A stretch of 64,000 nucleotides of DNA, from contig NZ_AJGU01000001.1 of assembly GCF_000260795.1 (NCBI RefSeq), positions 1-64,000 on the forward strand. Direction: 5' to 3'. Origin of the DNA: Treponema sp. JC4 (lineage in GTDB: Bacteria; Spirochaetota; Spirochaetia; Treponematales; Treponemataceae). Within the stretch, counting starts at the first letter, position 1. Every line of letters starts with the position of its first letter. The position numbers were made by a program, and so were the translations under genes. Under the pieces are notes generated by a model. That model was not told the origin of the DNA and did not search any database. It saw nothing but the letters and a program-made list of their open reading frames with translations. Of the stretch, positions 15,631-22,788 are shown in pieces.

Positions 15631-17454
15631 CTATTCCTTCTTAATCTCAAACTCCATAAAAATAGTATTAGTTTCAAAAGAATAAACGTATTTGAAATTA
15701 TCTGTCAGCTTTAGGGCAACCCAGGTTCCAAGATTTGCAAGTTTGTCTGCCTCTTTAGATTTATTTAGAGCCGCAATTCGTTTTCCTACATCATATTTAG
15801 GGCAGTTATCCTGCAGGCGGATAATCAGTTTATTATCAGAAAAGACAGCACGAACATCTATCAGAGGAGTTCGCTTTCTTTGCAGAGGAAATCCGTGCTT
15901 GACCGTATTAGAAGCCATTTCTTCAAAGCAGACAGCCGCCCGGTTGGCAATTTTTTCATCAAGCTTGTGACCGATGCAAAAAGCACTCAGCATTTCTGAT
16001 GTTAAAGCAACATCTTCCATATTCCTTATATCCAGGGCAATAATGTCTCCCGGCGGAATCTGAAAGTCATCAGGCAGATTAAGATAATCTTCTGCCTTTG
16101 GCCTGAAATGGCGCTGCTTAATTACATAATAAAGCCAGATGCTTACAAGCGAAAGCAAATCGCTTAGAGTGTAACAGAGCAAAACTCCGTAAACTCCAAA
16201 GAAAAATCCAAGAAGAAGGCTGCTTACAATAGGGAAGACCACAGTAGATGTGATAATCATAATTCTCATGTTACCCATCTGCTGAACCCTCTGTAAGTAG
16301 CTGATTCTGGAGCGGACAAGCGCCTGTAAAGGAGTCTGCAGGGCAACGCCGATTATCGTAATCCAGATAAAATGAGTAACCTGACCGCCCTCCGGCGAAT
16401 AGAAAACCGAAATCGGCCATGAAAGCAGCAGCAGAATGATGCTGACGGCACCGCAGAAAATTCCGCAGGTAGTATGAACTTTTTTTCCAAGTATAAGCTC
16501 GGCCTCTGAATTTTTCTCGCCGTAGTAAATTCCTGCCAGCAGCCCCACAGTATCGGCAAGACCAACCGCAAAAATCTCAGAAAGCTCACAGAGATTTGCG
16601 CGGACAGACATAGCTGTCATGGCCATCGTACCGCCGTAAAACAAAACAAGCTTATTTACAAATACCGGCCTGATAACATTTCCCAGCCTGCGCCAGGCCT
16701 TTTCTGTTCCATAAGAAAGCCAGTGAAAAAATTCAGAGAAATTTGTTTTGAGCGCAACAAAATGCAGATAATGAGACTTTCCAAGAAAATGAAGCATAAG
16801 AATTATCAGTCGTACATATCTTGCAGCCGACGATGCCAGACCTATTCCAAAAAGTCCCAGTCCCATTTTGACCGCAGCAAAGTCCAGAATGATATCAAGA
16901 ACAGCATCTACGTTTGATGAAATTACCACGCGTCTGCGTCCGTTATCAATCTGAAGTGCCGGAGCCAGCACCGCACAAAGAATAAAGGCTGGTATGCCGA
17001 TTCCGATTCCCCGGATATAATCCGAAGCTCCGGCAAGTAGAACGACATCATTTCCCGAAGCTCCAAAAGCTGTCGCAACCCCTTTTGAATAAATCACGAC
17101 CCCCGCCATCGAAATCAGCGAAAAAATACCGGAAATATAAAATACCGTGCAGAAAATCCGGTTGTATTCCCCAACATTACCCCGTCCCAGTTCCTGAGAA
17201 CAGATAGTAGACATTCCGGTCGCAAAAAGCCCAAAGAAAATCGCAATAATACTGAAAATCGGTTGTGCAATACCAAAAGAAGCCATTGCCTGCGCAGACA
17301 TCAAGCGGCTTACAACAATACCGTCAATCAGCATGCTTCCTACCGCTGACAGCTCAATAAAAGACGCCGCGAGAAAGTTATCCATAAAAATCTTGTTTAT
17401 AATATTCCAGCGGTTATAGCCATTGTTTTTCATTATCCTGCTTACCCTTATCAT
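15631..17454 (-). CDS. MATE-family transporter fused to a C-terminal RsbW/SpoIIAB-like ATPase domain
   Basis: The 607-residue protein has about 450 residues of MATE-type membrane segments (first half includes FFGLFATGMSTICSQELGRGN, second half a matching bundle), then a soluble domain. The soluble part holds VCFEEMASNTVKHGF at about residues 509-523, the N-box of HATPase/anti-sigma kinases. It is followed by LIIRLQDNCPKYD (G1-like box) and ANLGTWVALKLTDNFKY (G2-like). Such domains in RsbW/SpoIIAB bind ATP and phosphorylate STAS antagonists. Here one is tethered to an exporter-like bundle. The annotated start and a second in-frame ATG seven codons downstream are both possible. TAAAAT lies four bases before the first ATG. 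Confidence 0.8.
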   Translation of the reverse strand: MIRVSRIMKNNGYNRWNIINKIFMDNFLAASFIELSAVGSMLIDGIVVSRLMSAQAMASFGIAQPIFSIIAIFFGLFATGMSTICSQELGRGNVGEYNRIFCTVFYISGIFSLISMAGVVIYSKGVATAFGASGNDVVLLAGASDYIRGIGIGIPAFILCAVLAPALQIDNGRRRVVISSNVDAVLDIILDFAAVKMGLGLFGIGLASSAARYVRLIILMLHFLGKSHYLHFVALKTNFSEFFHWLSYGTEKAWRRLGNVIRPVFVNKLVLFYGGTMAMTAMSVRANLCELSEIFAVGLADTVGLLAGIYYGEKNSEAELILGKKVHTTCGIFCGAVSIILLLLSWPISVFYSPEGGQVTHFIWITIIGVALQTPLQALVRSRISYLQRVQQMGNMRIMIITSTVVFPIVSSLLLGFFFGVYGVLLCYTLSDLLSLVSIWLYYVIKQRHFRPKAEDYLNLPDDFQIPPGDIIALDIRNMEDVALTSEMLSAFCIGHKLDEKIANRAAVCFEEMASNTVKHGFPLQRKRTPLIDVRAVFSDNKLIIRLQDNCPKYDVGKRIAALNKSKEADKLANLGTWVALKLTDNFKYVYSFETNTIFMEFEIKKE

Positions 17455-17518
17455 GTTAATTTTATCCTATTTATCAGAGTAAACAAGAGAATTTTTTTAG
17501 GAAGGAATAAAGTAAAAT

Positions 17519-18415
17519 TTATTTTACAACCGTTCTAATGCTTCCCATCTTCATGCGCTTCTCGCGGGTGTCTTCCAGGAGAGCCTTGAGAGTTTCGGCG
17601 TCTTCGTTCTGGATGGCGGTGCGGAAGCTGGTCATCATTTTCTGGAAGTTGTCGATGTGCTGAACAAGTTTTTCTTTGTTGCTGATGAAAAGCTCGGTCC
17701 AGAGAGGGGCGTTTATCATGGCGATGCGGGTCAGGTCTTCGAAGCTGCCGCCGCCGAAGGCTGTGATTCCTTCATCCTGGGCGCTTTCTACAAGGGCGCT
17801 GGCAATTACGTGGCAGAGCTGGCTGGTAAATCCGATTTTGTAGTCGTGGGTATCGCAGGTAGTTTCGGTGATTCTTGTAAAGCCCATCAGGGTGATGAGG
17901 TTTCTCATTACATCAAGATTTTCGGGCTTGTTGTAGTCTTGCGGAATCAAAATGTAGTTGTGGTTTACGAAAAACTGGGCAGATGAGTGAGCGTAGCCTT
18001 CTTTTTCGCCGCCGGCCATAGGGTGACCGATGATAAAATCTACATCCGGGCGGAGAATGTCCGGCATGGATTTTTCAAAAATGCCTTTTACACCGCTGAT
18101 ATCGGTGATGATTGAACCTGATTTGAAGTAGTCGCGGTTGTCGCGGATAAAATCCAGGGTGGCGTGAGGGTAAAGGCAGATAAAAAGTACGTCGCAGAGG
18201 GGAAGCATTTCCTTTACTTCATCGGAGGTGTAGATGCCGTCTACAATGCCATCGGCGGTTGCCTGGGCAAGGCAGGCTGTACTTCGGTTGCAGGCGAGTA
18301 TCTGGCCCTGAGAGCCGTTCTGCCAGAGGATGTTCTGACGGATGGCTTTAGCAATTGAGCCTCCCATAATGCCGAGGCCGACAATGCCGTATGTAAGTGT
18401 GTTTAATGCTTTCAT
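17519..18415 (-). CDS. tyrA: prephenate dehydrogenase (TyrA)
   Basis: TyrA oxidatively decarboxylates prephenate to 4-hydroxyphenylpyruvate with NAD(P), the step committed to tyrosine. The 298-residue protein begins with the dinucleotide-binding GIVGLGIMGGSIAKAI, and has the substrate region IIGHPMAGGEKEGYAHSSAQFF with the catalytic His, and FTSQLCHVIASALV. No ACT or chorismate mutase domain is fused. It lies downstream of aroF on the same strand with AAGGGG before the ATG. A palindromic element fills the gap, and the pair appears controlled by the attenuator near 19.8 kb. Confidence 0.93.
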   Translation of the reverse strand: MKALNTLTYGIVGLGIMGGSIAKAIRQNILWQNGSQGQILACNRSTACLAQATADGIVDGIYTSDEVKEMLPLCDVLFICLYPHATLDFIRDNRDYFKSGSIITDISGVKGIFEKSMPDILRPDVDFIIGHPMAGGEKEGYAHSSAQFFVNHNYILIPQDYNKPENLDVMRNLITLMGFTRITETTCDTHDYKIGFTSQLCHVIASALVESAQDEGITAFGGGSFEDLTRIAMINAPLWTELFISNKEKLVQHIDNFQKMMTSFRTAIQNEDAETLKALLEDTREKRMKMGSIRTVVK

Positions 18416-18431
18416 AAAAATTCCCCTTAGG

Positions 18432-18573
18432 AAAAATGCTCCCGCAAGGAACCGTCATTTACTCCGCCGAGAACGAGGTAAGGTATTTTATTATACCGCA
18501 AGCCTGCTTACAGCAGCCTTGCTCTTCCCTCGTTCAATGCTCCGCAAATGACGAACCCTTGCTCCGCATTTTT
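18432..18573. repeat. 140-base nested palindrome between aroF and tyrA
   Basis: Outer arms AAAAATGC (18432-18439) and GCATTTTT (18566-18573) match the ends of R2 copies C and D. Inside, GCAAGG pairs with CCTTGC, CGTCATTT (18453-18460) with AAATGACG (18546-18553), and GAACGAGG with CCTCGTTC; an apical GCAAGCCTGCTT/AGCAGCCTTGC stem follows. The core differs from R2, so I treat it as a divergent relative. Confidence 0.8.
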
Positions 18574-18606
18574 CAAAAACTTTATCTTCCTAAATCATTA
18601 TTCAAA

Positions 18607-19641
18607 CTACAGCGTGCGTCCTTCTACTGCAGCGTACTTTCTCATCTTATCCATGAGCTCTTCGAAGAGGGCTGGTGTAAGCTGCTGGCTGGCGTCGCTC
18701 AGGGCTTTTTCCGGGTTGCAGTGAACTTCGATTTCCAGACCATCGGCGCCGGCTGCAATTGAAGAGCAGGCGAGGGTGCCTACCATCCAGCGGATTCCGC
18801 AGGCATGGCTTGGGTCCAGCACTACCGGAAGGTGTGTGTATTTGTGGAGGTATGGAACGGCGCTTACGTCCAGGCAGTTACGGGTGTAGCCGTCGAAGGT
18901 GCGGATTCCGCGTTCGCAGAGGATTACGTTTTCATTGCCGTTTGCCATGATGTATTCGGCGCTCATCAAAAGTTCCTGGATTGTGCCGGAAAGACCGCGT
19001 TTAAGGAGAACTGGCTTGTGTGTTTTTCCAACTTCCTTAAGAAGGTCGAAGTTCTGGAAGTTGCGGGCACCAATCTGAATCATATCTACGTTTTCAAAGT
19101 ATTTGAGTTCGCTGGCGCTCATAAGCTCTGTGCAGATTGGAAGTCCTGTTTCGGCTTTGGCTTTTTCAAGGAGCTTGATTCCTTCTGCGCCCAGACCCTG
19201 GAAGCTGTAAGGAGAAGTGCGTGGCTTGTAAGCGCCTCCGCGGAGAATTGTTGCGCCTGCTTTTTTTACGGCGCGGGCAGCGTCCATAATCTGCTCTTCG
19301 TTTTCTACAGAACAAGGACCGGCGATAATTACAACTGATTTTCCGTCGCCGATTGTGCATGGTGTTACACCTGCCTGACCGCCACCAACTTCGATTACAG
19401 TGTTATGCGGGTGGAAGGCGCGGCTTGCCATTTTATAAGGAGCCGATACGCGTTCAGCTTTTTCTACAATGTCCATACCCAAAAAGTCATCAGGGTCAAC
19501 TTTTGAAGTGTCGCCCAGCAGACCCAAGATGGTCATGCTTTCACCTTTTGAAACGTGGACTCCAAAGCCTTTTTCCTTGAGGCTGGCAATAAGTCCGTCT
19601 GTCTGTGCCTGTGTGGCTTCCTTTTTCAATGTGATAATCAT
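18607..19641 (-). CDS. aroF: 3-deoxy-7-phosphoheptulonate (DAHP) synthase, type I-beta with regulatory N-domain
   Basis: DAHP synthase joins phosphoenolpyruvate and erythrose 4-phosphate, the first step of the shikimate pathway. The 344-residue protein has an N-terminal ferredoxin-like/ACT-like domain of about 70 residues (MIITLKKEATQAQTDGLIASL), as in Thermotoga-type enzymes, where it mediates aromatic feedback. The TIM-barrel core has IAGPCSVEN, RGGAYKPRTSPYSFQG and LDPSHACG with the metal ligands Cys, His and Asp. A good ribosome-binding site (AGGAG) precedes the ATG. It is the first structural gene after the leader peptide and terminator at 19.75-19.93 kb. Confidence 0.95.
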   Translation of the reverse strand: MIITLKKEATQAQTDGLIASLKEKGFGVHVSKGESMTILGLLGDTSKVDPDDFLGMDIVEKAERVSAPYKMASRAFHPHNTVIEVGGGQAGVTPCTIGDGKSVVIIAGPCSVENEEQIMDAARAVKKAGATILRGGAYKPRTSPYSFQGLGAEGIKLLEKAKAETGLPICTELMSASELKYFENVDMIQIGARNFQNFDLLKEVGKTHKPVLLKRGLSGTIQELLMSAEYIMANGNENVILCERGIRTFDGYTRNCLDVSAVPYLHKYTHLPVVLDPSHACGIRWMVGTLACSSIAAGADGLEIEVHCNPEKALSDASQQLTPALFEELMDKMRKYAAVEGRTL

Positions 19642-19696
19642 AAAATGCTCCTGTGTAAGCGAGCCGGTCAGAGCTCGCGGTGTGCAATAGCAAAGC

Positions 19697-19729
19697 GTTA
19701 AGAAAAATTGCGATGCAGCAATTTTTTAG
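19697..19729. repeat. small hairpin repeat (copy 1 of 2)
   Basis: GTTAAGAAAAATTGC, a six-base loop, then GCAATTTTTTAG. A close copy lies at 51741-51769. On the minus strand it sits between the attenuator and aroF. It has a terminator-like stem, but most of the U-run is inside the stem, so its function is uncertain. Confidence 0.6.
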
Positions 19730-19746
19730 CTTTACCACATATATAT

Positions 19747-19777
19747 AAAAAAAGGGAACTCTTTTTAGAGTTCCCTT
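19747..19777 (-). terminator. attenuator terminator upstream of aroF-tyrA
   Basis: On the minus strand AAGGGAACTCT pairs with AGAGTTCCCTT (stem of at least ten perfect pairs, four-base loop), followed by a T run to 19747. It lies 35 bases after the stop of the aromatic leader peptide and about 105 bases before aroF. It may also end transcripts coming from the upstream trmJ-like gene. Confidence 0.85.
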
Positions 19778-19811
19778 GTATTTACCTTAATTTAATGAAG
19801 TTTCATTTATA

Positions 19812-19931
19812 TTAACGGCACATACCAAAGAACCCAGAAGAGAAGAAATAATACCAGTAATAGTAAAAGTAAGCCAGCTTTGTGCCGTATTTCTGAGAAG
19901 TCTGAAATGTGAAGTTTAAGTTTGCCTTCAT
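19812..19931 (-). CDS. aromatic-rich leader peptide (39 residues) of the aroF-tyrA attenuator
   Basis: ATG at 19931 and TAA at 19814-19812 enclose 39 codons. Residues 21-30 are YFYYYWYYFF, ten aromatic residues in a row, and Phe34-Phe35 follow: twelve of fifteen residues at 21-35 are aromatic. No known protein function fits. A -10-like TATATT lies six bases before the ATG and a strong terminator follows the stop, ahead of DAHP synthase and prephenate dehydrogenase. The segment encoding Gly33-Phe34-Phe35 (19835-19827) can form nine pairs, three of them G-U, with the terminator's 5' arm (19776-19768). Ribosome stalling on the aromatic codons could thus favour antitermination. No Shine-Dalgarno sequence is visible. 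Confidence 0.8.
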   Translation of the reverse strand: MKANLNFTFQTSQKYGTKLAYFYYYWYYFFSSGFFGMCR

Positions 19932-19937
19932 ATTTTT

Positions 19938-19966
19938 AATATATATTAAGTTCAAAAATTATGCAA
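19938..19966 (-). promoter_or_regulatory. promoter of the aromatic leader peptide / aroF-tyrA
   Basis: Minus strand: TTGCAT (19966-19961), a 17-base spacer and TATATT (19943-19938). The expected start site is at or next to the leader ATG (19931), so the mRNA would be leaderless. Confidence 0.65.
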
Positions 19967-19992
19967 GTGTTTTTATGCATAGAAACACTTAT

Positions 19993-20733
19993 TTATTCTT
20001 GGGAATTCGTATTTACCCCGTTTCGTGCTGCCAAGCCAGCCATTTTTGTAAAGGTTTTTTCTATATATTGTGCCTCGCTTTCGGAGAGGGCAGCACGGGC
20101 CAGAAGACTGCGCCAGAAGCGTTCCATATCCGGGCGGCCTGCAAGCTTAAAAAAGCCGATTTTCTGAAGGTTATCGGTAATGTTTGCAACGGTTTTGTCC
20201 AGGCGTGAGAGCGAAAGCGGAGTATAGCCTGCGTCAGTTTTTCCGCTGGCCTTCATATTCTGGCGGAAAAGATGATAGCAGATAATCTGAACGGCGTGAG
20301 AAAGATTAAGAGAGCCAAACTCCTTCGAGGATGGAATTGCAACTCCCAGTGTGCACATATCAAGCTGCTCGTCTGTAAGACCGGTTCTTTCGTTTCCAAA
20401 GATTATGGCAACCTTGCCGCTTTCTGCAATCTCTGCAAATTCTTCAGGCAGTAAAAGTTTTCCCTTGCGGTTTTTTCCCCGGCGTCGGGTAGTTCCGGCA
20501 CTCAAAGAGCAGTCTGCGGTGGCGGCATTTATATCCTCATAAAACTTAGCCTTATCAAAAATATAGGCCGCGTGAATTGCCAGTACGTGAACTTTTTCCA
20601 CATCATAATCTTCACGCTTTCCTACAATTCGCAGTTCCTTAATGTCATTATTAGCCATGGCACGGCAGGCGGCCCCGATATTTCTGGCTTCATCAGGATG
20701 ATCCAAAACAATAACAATATTTTCCAAATTCAT
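19993..20733 (-). CDS. TrmJ-like SPOUT tRNA/rRNA 2'-O-methyltransferase
   Basis: The 246-residue protein has the SpoU/TrmJ signatures: IVIVLDHPDEARNIGAACRAM (motif 1), VAIIFGNERTGLTDEQLDMC (motif 2) and AIPSSKEFGSLNLSHAVQIICYHLF (motif 3), which form the knotted SAM site. TrmJ methylates position 32 of tRNAs. The exact substrate cannot be read from sequence. A TAAAAT hexamer lies six bases before the ATG with no ribosome-binding site, suggesting a leaderless transcript. It is divergent from the SpoIIE-type phosphatase gene. Confidence 0.85.
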   Translation of the reverse strand: MNLENIVIVLDHPDEARNIGAACRAMANNDIKELRIVGKREDYDVEKVHVLAIHAAYIFDKAKFYEDINAATADCSLSAGTTRRRGKNRKGKLLLPEEFAEIAESGKVAIIFGNERTGLTDEQLDMCTLGVAIPSSKEFGSLNLSHAVQIICYHLFRQNMKASGKTDAGYTPLSLSRLDKTVANITDNLQKIGFFKLAGRPDMERFWRSLLARAALSESEAQYIEKTFTKMAGLAARNGVNTNSQE

Positions 20734-20784
20734 GCAATAATTTTATCGTTTTATTTAAAAAATGTGTTAAAATATTCAGGCTAA

Positions 20785-22101
20785 ATGTTTTTTAATTTAA
20801 TAAATCATGAAAAATTGACTACTTCTCACGGGCGTTCTGAACTCATTGCCTTTTTTACAACGCTTTGTGCCCTTATCTATCATGCAGGGGTTCTGGTAGT
20901 TTTTGGAATTCTTCGTGTTTATCCTATGTTCTTTTTCAACATTTTTAGCGTCAGTCTTTTTACAGTTCTTCTGATTTTAATTCCCCGCCATCATTCTTAT
21001 GTGCTACTTTATCTTATTGCTTCGGTTGAAGTTACAGTTCATCAGATTTTTGCCGAATACTGTCTTGGTTCCTATACAAACTTTAAATTTTTCGTCTTTT
21101 TGATGGGAACCCTTCCATATCTGGTTTTTGAAGAGAATTTTAAGATTTCAGCGATCTTCACTTCTATAACAACCACAATTTTCTTTGCCTTGAATTTTAT
21201 AAATTTTAAGAGCCGCTTTATTCTTCATCCTAATGCTCTTTTGACCTTCCGAATGGTGAATATCATTTTGAGCCTTACGATGATTATTCTGGTTATCTTG
21301 ATTTATACCTATGTCGTCCATTCGGTAGAGGTCGAACTGAAGCAGCACGGCGAAAATCTTGAAAAGGAAATCCGTCTGGCTGCCTTTATCCAGCAGAATT
21401 TCTACCGTCATGATTCTGTTGTAATTCCCGGCTGGGATGTTGCCTATTACAACCGTCCTCTTGCGGGAGTTTCCGGCGACCTTTATGATTTTTATAATAC
21501 CCCGGACGGTACAAACGGAGTGGGACTTTTTGATGTTTCGGGGCACGGAATTTCCAGCGGTCTTGTAACTATGCTGGTAAAAAACATTATCCAGCAGGAG
21601 TTTACAAATCAGCAGGATTATGAACTTTGGGAAATAATGAATATCATTAATGACCGCGTTATTACGGAAAAGGGTAAGATTCAGAATTATCTTACAGGTA
21701 TTTTAATGCGCATTAAGGATAGTGAAATTGAAATTGTAAATGCAGGTCATCCTTATCCTATTATTTACAGAAAGGATTCCGGAATATCTGCCTTTTTAGA
21801 AAAGTCTGGAGAATTTGCCGGCGGTTCAATTGGTATTTCCGGTTTCCCGGCTTATTATTATTCCCAGTTTGTTCATTTTGACCGGGGTGATGAAATCGTT
21901 CTTTATACTGATGGAATTTCTGATTGTGAAAATTTTGAAGGCGAGCGTTTTATAACAAGAGCCTTTATGGAACAGGTAAATAACTGCGCAAATCTTCCTC
22001 TGCAAGAGCAGATAAAGCAAATTAATCGATATCTTAAGCAGTTCCGTGCAGACGGTGAAATTAAAGACGATATGACTATGATTATTCTGAGGAAAAAATA
22101 G
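20785..22101 (+). CDS. membrane-anchored SpoIIE/RsbU-type PP2C phosphatase
   Basis: The 438-residue protein has six or so hydrophobic helices in the first 180 residues, a short coiled linker (VEVELKQHGENLEKEIRLAAFIQQNF), and a PP2C domain. Metal-binding motifs are visible: GVSGDLYDFY, LFDVSGHGISSGL, VLYTDGISDCENFEG and KDDMTMIIL. Such phosphatases dephosphorylate STAS anti-sigma antagonists in partner-switching pathways. A STAS protein is encoded at 31.3 kb and a kinase-like ATPase domain at 15.6 kb, but neither is adjacent. The signal sensed by the membrane part is unknown. TAAAAT lies 11 bases before the ATG. Confidence 0.88.
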   Translation: MFFNLINHEKLTTSHGRSELIAFFTTLCALIYHAGVLVVFGILRVYPMFFFNIFSVSLFTVLLILIPRHHSYVLLYLIASVEVTVHQIFAEYCLGSYTNFKFFVFLMGTLPYLVFEENFKISAIFTSITTTIFFALNFINFKSRFILHPNALLTFRMVNIILSLTMIILVILIYTYVVHSVEVELKQHGENLEKEIRLAAFIQQNFYRHDSVVIPGWDVAYYNRPLAGVSGDLYDFYNTPDGTNGVGLFDVSGHGISSGLVTMLVKNIIQQEFTNQQDYELWEIMNIINDRVITEKGKIQNYLTGILMRIKDSEIEIVNAGHPYPIIYRKDSGISAFLEKSGEFAGGSIGISGFPAYYYSQFVHFDRGDEIVLYTDGISDCENFEGERFITRAFMEQVNNCANLPLQEQIKQINRYLKQFRADGEIKDDMTMIILRKK

Positions 22102-22138
22102 GGAAAGTCATGCTGACCCCAGGCCTTATTTTTTTCCA
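22091..22138. terminator. bidirectional terminator between convergent genes
   Basis: GGAAAAAATA at the end of the phosphatase gene pairs, with one bulge, with TATTTTTTTCC at the end of the PII-like gene. T-runs lie on both strands. It serves the two convergent genes, whose stops are about 25 bases apart. Confidence 0.55.
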
Positions 22139-22788
22139 AGCAGAGTAAAGTCGTGGGCTTTGCTGCAGAAAATAATTCCGCTTCCGGCCTTCTGCATGCA
22201 TGGAAGTTCCTTTATTGCCTGAACAACCTGATCTGCATTTTCAGCCGGTACAACAATCATCAAAAGGTCTTTTTCCGGCACAATTTCCATTCCTAAGAAT
22301 TTTGCATCGCCTTCTTTTGCAGTTCCGCGGGCACTTAAAATTGTTCCGCCACCGGCACCTGCCTTTCTTGCTGCTGCCATTGCGTCGTCTGCATAGCCTT
22401 TATTTACGATTACGTTTATTACAGTGTATTTCATTTCTTCTCCTTCCTTGTCCTTGTTGACTGTTTTTTCTGTGGACGCTGAATCTTCTGTATGGCCAGC
22501 CTTAATAAAGTCCCCTATGTTTATGCTGAAAAGAACGCCAAAGCTTTTTTTCTTGTTTTCTGTGGCGGAAATTATTTCTTTGCGCACATCATCATAAATT
22601 GAATCATCTACAATTACGTAGGCAATATCCTTAGAGGTGTCGCCAAGTCCCAGAAGCTGAATGATATTGCTTTGTGCGGTTCCGCGCGCCATCATGATTG
22701 TTCCGCCGCCAGCGCCTTTTGCCGCCGCTGCGCCTGTAATCAGTTCGCCGCAGTCATGCGGAACAATGCTTACTATCAGTTTAAACAT
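22126..22788 (-). CDS. protein with two PII-like domains, partner of DUF1538
   Basis: I choose ATG 22788, nine bases after AAGGAG; a TTG six bases upstream would be too close to that site. The 220 residues hold two similar halves. The first has LIVSIVPHDCGELITGAAAAKGAGGGTIMMARGTA. The second, starting near residue 115, has TVINVIVNKGYADDAMAAARKAGAGGGTILSARGTAK. Each half also carries a strand such as AYVIVDDSIYDDV or LLMIVVPAENADQV. This is the PII ferredoxin-like fold duplicated. A variable linker, rich in D, E and K, joins the halves. The start overlaps the DUF1538 stop, so it probably regulates that membrane protein. Confidence 0.82.
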   Translation of the reverse strand: MFKLIVSIVPHDCGELITGAAAAKGAGGGTIMMARGTAQSNIIQLLGLGDTSKDIAYVIVDDSIYDDVRKEIISATENKKKSFGVLFSINIGDFIKAGHTEDSASTEKTVNKDKEGEEMKYTVINVIVNKGYADDAMAAARKAGAGGGTILSARGTAKEGDAKFLGMEIVPEKDLLMIVVPAENADQVVQAIKELPCMQKAGSGIIFCSKAHDFTLLGKK

